Source of the DNA: Gordonibacter sp034932485
Lineage (GTDB): Bacteria; Actinomycetota; Coriobacteriia; Coriobacteriales; Eggerthellaceae
Length of the DNA stretch: 64,000 bases
NCBI GenBank assembly: GCA_034932485.1
Contig: JAYFOQ010000015.1
Coordinates: forward strand, 21,752 to 85,751
Reading direction: 5' to 3'
The stretch's first letter is position 1. Each line of letters begins with the position of its first letter. Made by a program: the position numbers and the translations under genes. Shown here one piece after another: positions 24,633 through 33,022 of this stretch. A model generated the notes under the pieces. It made no database searches, was not told the DNA's origin, and saw only the letters and a program-made list of their open reading frames with translations.

Positions 24633-25757
24633 GTGACTCAAGGTCTTTTAACAGCAAAGAGGCGATTCCTTCGGTGGTTGAGGCATCTTCCGGGTTGGTC
24701 TAAGGTTGTGGCAGGTGCCCTGTGTTCTATTGTGGCAATTGTCGGAGTCTTAGCGTTCATCAACGCCACGGTCGTGCATCCAGAAGAACCCGCGTCGTCT
24801 TTAGGGGGAGTGCAAGACGTGATGGGCACCCTTCGCAAAGACGGGAATTCTACCCAATCGGGAGCGTATTCACCTGCCAAATACGAAACAGCTCGCACTG
24901 CCCTCGATGCGGCTTCTGCTACAACCGAGGTCAATCTCTTCGAGGCATCGGGAGCTCAGCATATGCTCAGTGCGAGCGATGTTCCTGAAGTTACTGCGGC
25001 ACTCGCTGCGTTCGATGACGCCGGATGGCAGGTAGGTTTCGTGGTCTACGATTTTAAAACAGAGCGCGGTTTGGGCTATAACGCCGACACTGCTATCTTC
25101 TCGGCCAGCACAATTAAGGCTCCCTATGTCGCCTATATTGCCCAGGAGTACTTAGATAGCGGGCAGGCTGCACTGACTGATGAAGTTTTCGAAGATGCGG
25201 TATATGAGGGTACTGGCATCATGGCTTCCGACGATATGGATACGTACGATCTTGGAACGGTACTTTCTCATACTATCGTGCATTCTGATAATACGGGTTA
25301 CGCGCTCCTGCGCGAAAACTACAGCGATGGGTTTGAGGCGTGGGCTGCTGCGGCTGGCGTAGATGCAACAGCATGGCAGGGTGAGTGGTACCCCTTTTAT
25401 ACCCCACGTGATCTAGCAAAGCTTTGGCTGAATGTGGGTGAATACCTTAAGAGTGGTAGTGCAAATGCGTCTTTCAGCGAAGACTTACTTTCCCGGACGG
25501 GTACCTCATTTATTCGTCAGACGTTAGGCGGCAACCATCGGGTACTATCGAAGCCGGGCTATGAGATAGATGCTCCTTTGTTTGATATGGGTGCTCTGAA
25601 TGATGCGGGTATTGTGCAGGGTTCATCGGGCGACTATCTTATTGCCATTATGTCCGACGCCGATTATGACGACGAGTACTATACCGATAACGAGCCACTT
25701 ATTAAAAATCTGATAACCGCGCTGGCCACAGCGCACGACCGGCTGATTGCGGCTTAG
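24633..25757 (+). CDS. serine hydrolase of the class A beta-lactamase fold, membrane-anchored
   Basis: 374 aa. One N-terminal membrane helix (about 23-45, VVAGALCSIVAIVGVLAFI) places the enzyme outside the cell. The catalytic SxxK is in FSASTIKAPY (near residue 160), SDN is in HSDNTGY (near 216), and the third motif is KPG in LSKPGYE (near 306), replacing KTG. A linker of about 90 residues separates anchor and domain. Start GTG 24633 has GAAGGAG upstream. More likely a wall-related hydrolase than a resistance enzyme, given the KPG and the downstream wall protein 9 bp away. Confidence 0.85.
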   Translation: MTQGLLTAKRRFLRWLRHLPGWSKVVAGALCSIVAIVGVLAFINATVVHPEEPASSLGGVQDVMGTLRKDGNSTQSGAYSPAKYETARTALDAASATTEVNLFEASGAQHMLSASDVPEVTAALAAFDDAGWQVGFVVYDFKTERGLGYNADTAIFSASTIKAPYVAYIAQEYLDSGQAALTDEVFEDAVYEGTGIMASDDMDTYDLGTVLSHTIVHSDNTGYALLRENYSDGFEAWAAAAGVDATAWQGEWYPFYTPRDLAKLWLNVGEYLKSGSANASFSEDLLSRTGTSFIRQTLGGNHRVLSKPGYEIDAPLFDMGALNDAGIVQGSSGDYLIAIMSDADYDDEYYTDNEPLIKNLITALATAHDRLIAA

Positions 25758-25766
25758 GGGTATGTC

Positions 25767-26963
25767 ATGGAATGTAAGATACCTTTAATGTCTGGGTCAA
25801 ATGTGCCACAGTCCATCCTTCAAAAACGCAGTCTCTCTCGAACACGTCGAGCTGCGTGCTGGCTACTTGCAGCAGGGCTTACTTATAGCTTGGTGCCGTT
25901 TTCTTTGGAAAGAGCCCAAGCTGACGAGGTATCCGATGCGGCGGTGCAGCAACAGGTGGTCGATGAGGCCCAGATAACACTCGATAGTGCCGAGCTGCGC
26001 GTGCAGAACCTTGCCGAGCAAAGTGCGACGCTTGAACAGGAGGCTGCTGCGCTGCAGGAACGCATCGACCAATCTGCCGCGCAAGCCATGGAGGCACAAC
26101 AAGCTGTGATTGAAGGTCGTGCTACCTTGGGAAAGACGGCGCGGTTTGAATATCGCAGTAGTTCGACCCAGTCGTTGGTGACCCTTGTGCTCGAGGCGGC
26201 CGATTTCAATGAGCTGGTGCGCAATCTGTATTATCTTTCCACGGTTACCCAGCATCAAGCTCAGGTAATTGAGCAACAAAAAGAGCGGTCCCAGCGATTT
26301 GAAGCCATTGTAGAAGATCTGAACGCACAAAAAGACGAGCAGGATAAAAAGCTTTCGGAGATAGCGGCGAAGAAAGCAGAAGCCGATCAGGTGGTTTCCA
26401 ATGCGACATCTCAGCTGCAGGGGGCAAAGGATGACTATGCAGCGCGGCTGGCTGAACTAAAAAAGAAGGCCGATGATATGGCTGCACAGGGTGCGGTAAC
26501 CGAACCGGTTGTCAGTGAAGATGCCAACACGGTTGAACGTCCCGATGCTCCAGAAACTCCCATTCAGCCAAACCCCGACCCAACACCTCCGACTCCGGGA
26601 CCCGATACGGAGGGAAATACGGGGGGAAGTGAGATCGGTTGGTCGACGGGGACGGCTTCGGCTTACGGCGGTTCGACAGACCCTTACACTCCTAACCCAG
26701 GTACAACGGCTACGGGTGCAGTATGTGACGATTGGTCTATGGGAGTTGCTGTCCCCATGGCGTGGCCGCGTTATTGGCAGTATTACGGGCGTACCGTCGA
26801 GATATCCTACGCCGGAATGACGGTATTTGCTACCGTAAATGATTGCGGCGGTATGGGAGGTGGGAGCCGGGTATTGGATTTGCAGCCCGGTGTATGGAAG
26901 GCGTTCGGCTTCTCTTCCTGTAACGACTGGGGTCTGCGCACGGTAAGCTATCGGTTCCTGTAG
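25767..26963 (+). CDS. secreted coiled-coil wall protein with C-terminal double-psi-barrel domain
   Basis: 398 aa. Signal peptide about 1-52 (ACWLLAAGLTYSLVPFSL, cleavage after AQA). Residues 55-245 are a long coiled coil of the CwlO/EnvC type (TLEQEAAALQERIDQSAAQA and similar), then a Pro/Thr-rich linker (NPDPTPPTPGPDTEG), then a 100-residue C-terminal domain with SAYGGSTDP, GRTVEISYAGMTVFATVNDC and GGGSRVLDLQPGVWKAFG, the RlpA/expansin-like double-psi barrel. Probably peptidoglycan-directed. Co-transcribed with the upstream serine hydrolase. Confidence 0.8.
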   Translation: MECKIPLMSGSNVPQSILQKRSLSRTRRAACWLLAAGLTYSLVPFSLERAQADEVSDAAVQQQVVDEAQITLDSAELRVQNLAEQSATLEQEAAALQERIDQSAAQAMEAQQAVIEGRATLGKTARFEYRSSSTQSLVTLVLEAADFNELVRNLYYLSTVTQHQAQVIEQQKERSQRFEAIVEDLNAQKDEQDKKLSEIAAKKAEADQVVSNATSQLQGAKDDYAARLAELKKKADDMAAQGAVTEPVVSEDANTVERPDAPETPIQPNPDPTPPTPGPDTEGNTGGSEIGWSTGTASAYGGSTDPYTPNPGTTATGAVCDDWSMGVAVPMAWPRYWQYYGRTVEISYAGMTVFATVNDCGGMGGGSRVLDLQPGVWKAFGFSSCNDWGLRTVSYRFL

Positions 26964-27164
26964 CGCGCCCAGGGGGCTTTCGGTACGTAAACCGCTGTTG
27001 TTTCTGGTCAGTTTATACATCCACCATAAATCGACGAGAGGCTTGCAGGCTCGCTTGCAGGTTTGCTGGTATCCGTGTTTTGGCGAGGCTTGTGAAATTC
27101 GCCATCGCCCCCTAGCAAATGCGTTATACTCTTTTGTTACATCATGAATACGGAACTGCTTTGA

Positions 27165-27476
27165 CGAAGACAGCGCCGCGATATCGATGCCGCCACCAGA
27201 GAAGGGCTTCACCGGCTGCAAGAGCCCGGACGGCATGCGCGACGATTCCCTTCTGAGCAGCGTGGCTGAATGCGGATGTTCAAGTGTGCCTCAAGGCATA
27301 GCTTGGCAAGACGAGGTAGTAGGCGGCGCCGGGTGCTCCCGTTATCGAGCGCAAGAGAGGGCGAATTGATTGTACGCAGCTTGTTTAGGCTGTGGCTGCA
27401 GCAAGTCGTCAACCGAGGTGGTACCGCGAGAGCCCGCTCTCGTCCTTGGACAACAAGGACAAGAGTGGGCTTTTTT
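27165..27476 (+). ncRNA. T-box leader controlling pheST
   Basis: The T-box proper AGGTGGTACCGCG is at 27416-27428, with the UGGU bulge suited to a tRNA with discriminator A, as in tRNA-Phe. A terminator stem follows (27431-27448 with 27454-27472, then T6). Upstream, ATGCCG (27188-27193) and CGGCAT (27230-27235) pair as part of Stem I. TTC triplets at 27246 and 27251 are candidate specifiers for Phe; which one is used cannot be told by eye. Left boundary approximate. Confidence 0.88.
27431..27476 (+). terminator. regulated terminator of the pheS T-box
   Basis: Stem of about 17 bp with one mismatch region, loop GACAA, T-tract 27471-27476. Expected to form when tRNA-Phe is charged. Confidence 0.88.
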
Positions 27477-27519
27477 CGTTCTGCGGCCAAGCAGGACAAA
27501 GAGACGAAAGGGCGAGCAT

Positions 27520-28581
27520 ATGACGATGGCAGATGAACTAATCGCATTGCGCGAGCAAACACTCGGTGCAATTGCGGCGGCGGACACGTCGGCGGCACTG
27601 GAGCAGGTACGCGTGGGAGTGCTGGGTAAGGCGGGTACCCTCACGGGCTATCTTCGACAGATGGGTCAGGTTCCGAAAGAGGAGCGGGCTGCTGTGGGCA
27701 AGACGGTAAACGAAGTGCGCGTTGTCGTCGAAGAGGCGTTGGCTGCACGTAAAGGCGCTCTTGATGCTGCCGAATTGGAAGCTGCGATTGATGCGGCTGC
27801 GGTGGATATAACGCTACCCGGTCGCGCTCAACAAATGGGCACGCGTCATCTCATTAACCGTATTACCGACGAAATCTCCGAGGTGTTTCTCGGACTAGGC
27901 TATACCGTAGCACAAGGCCCCGAAGTGGAAACTGATTACTATAATTTCGAGGCACTGAACGCTCCTGCAGATCATCCCAGTCGCAGTTTGGCTGACACGT
28001 TCTACGTGGTCGATCGGTCTGGTGACGAAGCTGCTGTGCGCGGCGAGTCCGATGTGCTGTTGCGCACGCAAACTTCTGGTGTGCAAGTTCACGCTATGGA
28101 AGACCAGCAACCGCCTATCTATATTATTGCTCCCGGTAAGGTATACCGTCGTGATGTAGCCGATCCGAGCCATTTGCCACAATTCACGCAGATTGAAGGC
28201 TTGGTGGTAGATAAGGGCATTACGTTTGGCGATCTCAAAGGTACGTTAGATTATTTTTGCAAGCAGATGTTTGGCGAGGAGCGCAAGACGCGGTTTCGCG
28301 CACATTACTTCCCGTTCACGGAACCTTCGGCTGAAGTGGACGTGAGCTGCGGTATTTGCCACGGTGAGGGGTGTCGCTTCTGTAAGGGTACTGGCTGGTT
28401 GGAAATTCTTGGGTGTGGCATGGTCGACCCCAATGTGTTGCGTTATTCGGGTATCGACCCTGAGGAATATTCCGGGTTTGCGTTTGGTATGGGCGTCGAG
28501 CGCGTTGCGTGTTTGAAGTACAACGTTCCCGACCTGCGCATGCTACTCGAAGGAGACATGCGCTTCCTGAGGCAATTTTAG
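27520..28581 (+). CDS. pheS: phenylalanine-tRNA ligase alpha subunit
   Basis: 353 aa. N-terminal coiled coil (ALREQTLGAIAAADTSAALE), class II motifs: motif 1 region GTRHLINRITDEISEVF, motif 2 RFRAHYFPFTEPSAEVD, motif 3 GFAFGMGVERVACLKY. A Cys-containing insert GICHGEGCRFCKGTGW lies between motifs 2 and 3, as in many bacterial PheS. ATG 27520 has AAAGGG 7 nt upstream; the frame is open into the T-box but that is not translated. Forms the alpha2beta2 enzyme with PheT. Confidence 0.97.
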   Translation: MTMADELIALREQTLGAIAAADTSAALEQVRVGVLGKAGTLTGYLRQMGQVPKEERAAVGKTVNEVRVVVEEALAARKGALDAAELEAAIDAAAVDITLPGRAQQMGTRHLINRITDEISEVFLGLGYTVAQGPEVETDYYNFEALNAPADHPSRSLADTFYVVDRSGDEAAVRGESDVLLRTQTSGVQVHAMEDQQPPIYIIAPGKVYRRDVADPSHLPQFTQIEGLVVDKGITFGDLKGTLDYFCKQMFGEERKTRFRAHYFPFTEPSAEVDVSCGICHGEGCRFCKGTGWLEILGCGMVDPNVLRYSGIDPEEYSGFAFGMGVERVACLKYNVPDLRMLLEGDMRFLRQF

Positions 28582-28675
28582 GCTCCGTCGCTATATAAGC
28601 GACAGAACAGCCGGCACAGTGGTCGGCCTCGGTGATAGGGTGAACAGCTAGTGGCATCAAGAGGAAGAATCCAAC

Positions 28676-31138
28676 ATGAAGATATCTCTTAAATGGTTAA
28701 GCGAATACGTTGACGTGCCAAGCGATGTGAAGGCGTTTTGCGACCGGCTCGACTTGACGGGTACAGGTGTAGAGGCAGTAGAGAAGGTGGGCGCGGCATT
28801 CGATCATATTGTTACGGCTCAGGTGCTCAAAAAAGAACAGCATCCCGACTCTGACCACCTATGGGTTACCACGGTGGACGTGGGGATGCATAACCTAGGT
28901 ACTGATGGCAGCCCTGAACCGCTGCAAATCGTGTGTGGAGCGCAGAACTTTAATGCTGGTGACCATATTGTTTGCGCCATGGTGGGGGCAGTTTTGCCGG
29001 GCGATTTTAAGATAAAGAAATCGAAACTGCGCGGTGTGACCAGCATGGGTATGAATTGCTCGGCACGCGAACTGGGGCTGGGAAGCGATCATGAGGGTAT
29101 TATGATTCTGCCTGAGAACACCCCTGTTGGTATACCATTCGCTGAATATGCGCAGCTTTCCGATACGGTACTCGACCTCGAGGTTACACCAAACCGTCCC
29201 GATTGCCTATCGGTGGCGGGTATGGCTCGCGAGGTGGGCGCTATGTATCGCACCGACGTGACGTATCCGGCGCTTGATTTGGTGGAAGACACGTCCGCAA
29301 CCCCTACGGCAGACCTGGCATCTGTCGAAATAGCCGATTCTTCTCGCTGCCGCCGTTATACGGCGCGCGTCATCCGTGGCGTGAAGGTGGGGCCGAGTCC
29401 CGATTGGTTGGCCGAGCGCGTAACTGCTTTGGGAGCACGTTCCATCAATAACATTGTCGATGTAACAAACTACATCCTATTCCTGCTGGGCCAGCCCCTG
29501 CATGCTTTCGATTTCGATCAATTGGCCGGATCGGACGGCAAAGCGCATATCGTGGTGCGCCCCGCTGCCGAGGGCGAGCGGTTTACTACTCTCGATGGCG
29601 AAGACCGTACCCTTACCGCCGACATGACCGTTATTGCTACACCTGAGCGTGCGGTGGCATTGGCGGGTGTTATGGGGGGCCTCGACACCGAAGTTACCGA
29701 GGATACCGTTACGGTGCTACTGGAGGCAGCTACGTTTGATCGCGCACACACCAGCCGCACCAGCCGCAATTTAGGACTTATCAGCGAAGCATCCATGCGT
29801 TACGAACGCGGTGTGGACGACAATCCTGTTGCTGCCAATGCCGACTTCGCTGCAGCGCTTCTAGCCGAGGTGGCGGGAGGCGTGGTGTGTCCAGGTTTGG
29901 TAGACGTGTATTTGGAATCGACTAAACCCATCGACCTCGAGTTTCGTATTCCGCGTTTCTGCGCCATGATGGGTGCCGATATTCCGCGTGCAGATATAGA
30001 AGATATCCTCGGTCGTTTGGGTTGCGTTGTTGCCGACGCCGCCGATGCCGGAGTGCTTGCGGTAACCACGCCAACGTTCCGTCCCGACTTAGAACGCGAG
30101 ATTGATCTGTACGAAGAAGTGCTGCGTTTGTGGGGCATGGATCGTGTTCCGTCTACGCTTCCGGGTGGTCGTGGACGGGTAGGTACGCGCTCGGATGCCG
30201 AGCATGTGCTTGATATCGTGAACAATACTATGCGCAGTTGCGGTCTAAACGAGACCATGACCTATTCGTTTGCCGAGCCTGAAGACCTCAGTCGCCTCCG
30301 CATGGCTCCTGAAGGTTTGGGTGAACCCGTTGAGTTAATCAATCCCCTCAATGCCGATCAGTCCGTTATGCGTCAGAGCATCATTCCTGGCTTGCTGCGT
30401 AATGTTGCCTACAACCAGAGCCGCGGTGTGAAAAACGTGCAGCTCTATGAGACAGGTGCGGTGTTCTTTGCTGCCGAAGGCCGCAAGCAGCCTAAGGAGC
30501 GTCGCCGTCTAGCTGCCGTTATGGCGGGTGCCTTGCGCGACGGCGGATGGAACGAGCAAATGCAAGCATTCGATTTCTTTGACGGTAAGGGTGCTGTAGA
30601 AAATCTTGCGCGCGAACTGGCTTTACCCAAGCTGCGTTTTAAGGCATTGTCTGCTGAAGAGGCACCGCATGTGCAGCCCGGTCGTGGAGCGCAGGTGCTT
30701 TCGGGTGGTACCGTGCTGGGCTGGGTGGGCGAATTGCACCCGCTCGCGGTGGATGCGTATCAAGCCGACGCTCCGGTAGTGGCGTTCGAGTTGGATGTGG
30801 ATGCGCTTGTGAAGGCGGCCCGCCCTGCGCGTGATTATGTGGATGTGCCTACGTTCCCCGCGGTGTCCATGGACGTGGCTTTTGTGGTAGACGAAGGCGT
30901 TACTCATGAGAAGTTGGTGCAGTGTATGAGCTCGGCAGGTGGTAAGCTGCTAGAAGAGGTGCGTCTGTTCGATGTGTATCGCGACGATCAACGCATCGGC
31001 GCAGGTAAAAAGTCGATGGCCTATGCTCTTACTTACCGAGCGGTCGACCGTACCCTTACCGGTGAAGAAGTGGATAAAGCTCACGAGCGTTTGGTGAAGA
31101 AGGTTTGTGGTGCTACGGGGGCGGAGGTTCGCGGATAG
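28676..31138 (+). CDS. pheT: phenylalanine-tRNA ligase beta subunit
   Basis: 820 aa, full length: N-terminal EMAP/tRNA-binding domain (VVTAQVLKKEQHPDSDHLWV shifted as ITAQVL, KKSKLRGVTSMGMNCS), B3/B4 editing core (NIVDVTNYILFLLGQPLHAF), B5 domain with FRPDLEREIDLYEEVLRLWG, and C-terminal ferredoxin-like anticodon-binding domain (YVDVPTFPAVSMDVAFVVDE). ATG 28676 follows GAGGAAG. 94 bp after pheS, same operon under the T-box. Confidence 0.97.
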   Translation: MKISLKWLSEYVDVPSDVKAFCDRLDLTGTGVEAVEKVGAAFDHIVTAQVLKKEQHPDSDHLWVTTVDVGMHNLGTDGSPEPLQIVCGAQNFNAGDHIVCAMVGAVLPGDFKIKKSKLRGVTSMGMNCSARELGLGSDHEGIMILPENTPVGIPFAEYAQLSDTVLDLEVTPNRPDCLSVAGMAREVGAMYRTDVTYPALDLVEDTSATPTADLASVEIADSSRCRRYTARVIRGVKVGPSPDWLAERVTALGARSINNIVDVTNYILFLLGQPLHAFDFDQLAGSDGKAHIVVRPAAEGERFTTLDGEDRTLTADMTVIATPERAVALAGVMGGLDTEVTEDTVTVLLEAATFDRAHTSRTSRNLGLISEASMRYERGVDDNPVAANADFAAALLAEVAGGVVCPGLVDVYLESTKPIDLEFRIPRFCAMMGADIPRADIEDILGRLGCVVADAADAGVLAVTTPTFRPDLEREIDLYEEVLRLWGMDRVPSTLPGGRGRVGTRSDAEHVLDIVNNTMRSCGLNETMTYSFAEPEDLSRLRMAPEGLGEPVELINPLNADQSVMRQSIIPGLLRNVAYNQSRGVKNVQLYETGAVFFAAEGRKQPKERRRLAAVMAGALRDGGWNEQMQAFDFFDGKGAVENLARELALPKLRFKALSAEEAPHVQPGRGAQVLSGGTVLGWVGELHPLAVDAYQADAPVVAFELDVDALVKAARPARDYVDVPTFPAVSMDVAFVVDEGVTHEKLVQCMSSAGGKLLEEVRLFDVYRDDQRIGAGKKSMAYALTYRAVDRTLTGEEVDKAHERLVKKVCGATGAEVRG

Positions 31139-31204
31139 CGGACGCCCCCATAGAGGCATCAACCAAATCGCGCACGGGCGATGATACGAGAGGCCAAGTA
31201 AGCA

Positions 31205-31924
31205 ATGGTCAAGGAAAAGGGAAGCGATACCCACACGCGTAGGCGGCAGGTGTTGGTGGCCGCGATTGGTGTTGTCCTGCTGCTTGGTATGGTTGTGCTG
31301 CTGGTAATGCATGGCCGCCAGGCCCTTGCCTTTTTTACGGATGGCGCCTCTGTCCAAGAGCAGGCTGCACGTTTGGGTCCCCTCGCACCGTTGGTCTTGG
31401 GGGCCTTTGTTGTTTTACAAGAAGTGACGGTTGTTGTGCCTAGCGAACCTCTCGAATTGGCGGCAGGTTACGCGTTTGGCTTTTGGAAAGGTGCGTTGAT
31501 ATACCTTGCGGCAAGTGTCGTGGGGTGTATTGCCATTATTGCTATTGTGCGGTTTGGTGGTAGTCGGGTGGTAAATCTGTTCCTGTCAGAAAAGAGACAG
31601 GCGAAGTTGGCGCGATTGCGCCAGTCCCAAAAGTTTGATCTGGCACTGTTAGCTGCATTTTTTATCCCTGGCTTACCGAAAGATATTATGGCTTATACGG
31701 CGGCGCTTGCGGGCATGCACCCAGTGAAGCTTGTTGTGGTAACGACAGCGGGTCGGTTGCCGTCGATTGCAGCCGCGGCGCTTGCTTCATCGTTTGCGGC
31801 GGCGGGCGATTGGCGTGCCACTGCGGTGGTGTTCGGCGTTACGGCTGCTTTGGTGTTGGTGGGAACGCTTGCGTATCACTATCTAAGGCGTCGTCGTGCG
31901 CGTGGAGGGGAAGATTCTCGGTAG
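31205..31924 (+). CDS. TVP38/TMEM64 (VTT-domain) membrane protein
   Basis: 239 aa with about six membrane segments. The VTT core is EPLELAAGYAFGFWKGALIY with FIPGLPKDIMAYTAALAGM later, the re-entrant-loop motif of the DedA/TVP38 superfamily. Basic residues at both ends face the cytoplasm. 66 bp after pheT, possibly read through. Proposed role in the family is lipid scrambling or transport; not assigned here. Confidence 0.85.
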   Translation: MVKEKGSDTHTRRRQVLVAAIGVVLLLGMVVLLVMHGRQALAFFTDGASVQEQAARLGPLAPLVLGAFVVLQEVTVVVPSEPLELAAGYAFGFWKGALIYLAASVVGCIAIIAIVRFGGSRVVNLFLSEKRQAKLARLRQSQKFDLALLAAFFIPGLPKDIMAYTAALAGMHPVKLVVVTTAGRLPSIAAAALASSFAAAGDWRATAVVFGVTAALVLVGTLAYHYLRRRRARGGEDSR

Positions 31925-31991
31925 TCTGTTCATGCTGCTGCCTTTGAATGCTTGTGGGGTGCTACCATAGCGGCGAATGAAAGGAAGCAGC

Positions 31992-32876
31992 ATGTATGAT
32001 GGAGAAAATCAGCCAGCACGCAATGAAGTCTGCTGGTGCGGTAGTGGTAAGAAGTACAAGAAATGTCACCTTGCTTTTGATGAGCGGCTACAGTCACTTG
32101 CCGAACAGGGGCTAGAGGTGCCTGCTCGCTCACTGTTAAAATCGATGGCCGATATTGACGGTATCAAACGCAGTGCCGCAGTGAACGTTGGTGCTCTCGA
32201 TTATGTTGCCGAGCACATCTCTGCGGGCGTAACAACGGGCGAGATTAATCGCTGGGTGCACGACTACACAGTCGAACATGGAGCTGTTCCTGCTCCCCTG
32301 AACTATGAGGGTTTTCCCAAGAGTGTTTGTATCTCAATAAACGAAGTAGTGTGTCACGGCATTCCTGCGGATGATGAAGAGTTGCATGAGGGAGACATCG
32401 TAAACGTTGACTGCTCCACTATTCTGGGCGGCTACTACTCCGATTCTTCGCGCATGTTCTGTATTGGACATGTCGATTCCGAGCGCGAGCGTTTGGTGCG
32501 GGTGACCAAGGAGGCTGTTGAAGCTGGCTTGGCTCAGGTTAAGCCTTGGGGCTTTATAGGCGATGTGGGACAGGCCTCGCGTGAGGTGGCCGAGCGTGCA
32601 GGTTATTCGGTTGTGCGCGAATTCGGAGGCCATGGTATTGGGTTGGAATTCCATGAAGACCCCTTTGTAAGCTTTGCTGCCAAGAAGGGTGAGGGCATGG
32701 TGTTGGTACCGGGCCTGGTGTTCACCATTGAGCCGATGGTTAATGCCGGCGGTTCCGAAATAGATATGAGCGACCCCAATGGCTGGACTGTACGTACTGC
32801 CGATGGAAGCCTTACTGCACAATGGGAAATCCAGGTTGTAGTAACCGAAACCGGCTGCGAAGTGCTTTGCTGGTAA
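31992..32876 (+). CDS. map: methionine aminopeptidase with N-terminal SEC-C zinc motif
   Basis: 294 aa. Residues 6-30 hold ARNEVCWCGSGKKYKKCHL, a SEC-C zinc motif that can contact the ribosome. The catalytic domain has the five metal ligands in VCHGIP context: DCSTILGGYYSDSSR (two Asp), GGHGIGLEFHEDP (His), FTIEPM (Glu) and AQWEIQVVV (Glu). ATG 31992 has AAAGGA 6 nt upstream; ATG 31977 is in frame but lacks a site. Extended -10 TGCTACCAT at 31960-31968. Removes the initiator Met. Confidence 0.95.
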   Translation: MYDGENQPARNEVCWCGSGKKYKKCHLAFDERLQSLAEQGLEVPARSLLKSMADIDGIKRSAAVNVGALDYVAEHISAGVTTGEINRWVHDYTVEHGAVPAPLNYEGFPKSVCISINEVVCHGIPADDEELHEGDIVNVDCSTILGGYYSDSSRMFCIGHVDSERERLVRVTKEAVEAGLAQVKPWGFIGDVGQASREVAERAGYSVVREFGGHGIGLEFHEDPFVSFAAKKGEGMVLVPGLVFTIEPMVNAGGSEIDMSDPNGWTVRTADGSLTAQWEIQVVVTETGCEVLCW

Positions 32877-32920
32877 ACGTTGTTGGTAAGAAGTCTGAGC
32901 CGAAATCTTTCTTGCTACTG

Positions 32921-32960
32921 AGAAATGCCCGCTGGATGTAATCACGGCGGGCATTTCTTC
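32921..32960 (+). terminator. terminator between map and the convergent FAD reductase
   Basis: Perfect 12-bp stem (32921-32932 with 32947-32958) with 14-nt loop, T-rich afterwards. Confidence 0.8.
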
Positions 32961-33022
32961 TTAATACGAATGGTTGCGAGGGAGGGAGAATCCGCATCCA
33001 TTCTGGAGAGATGTTGGTAGGT

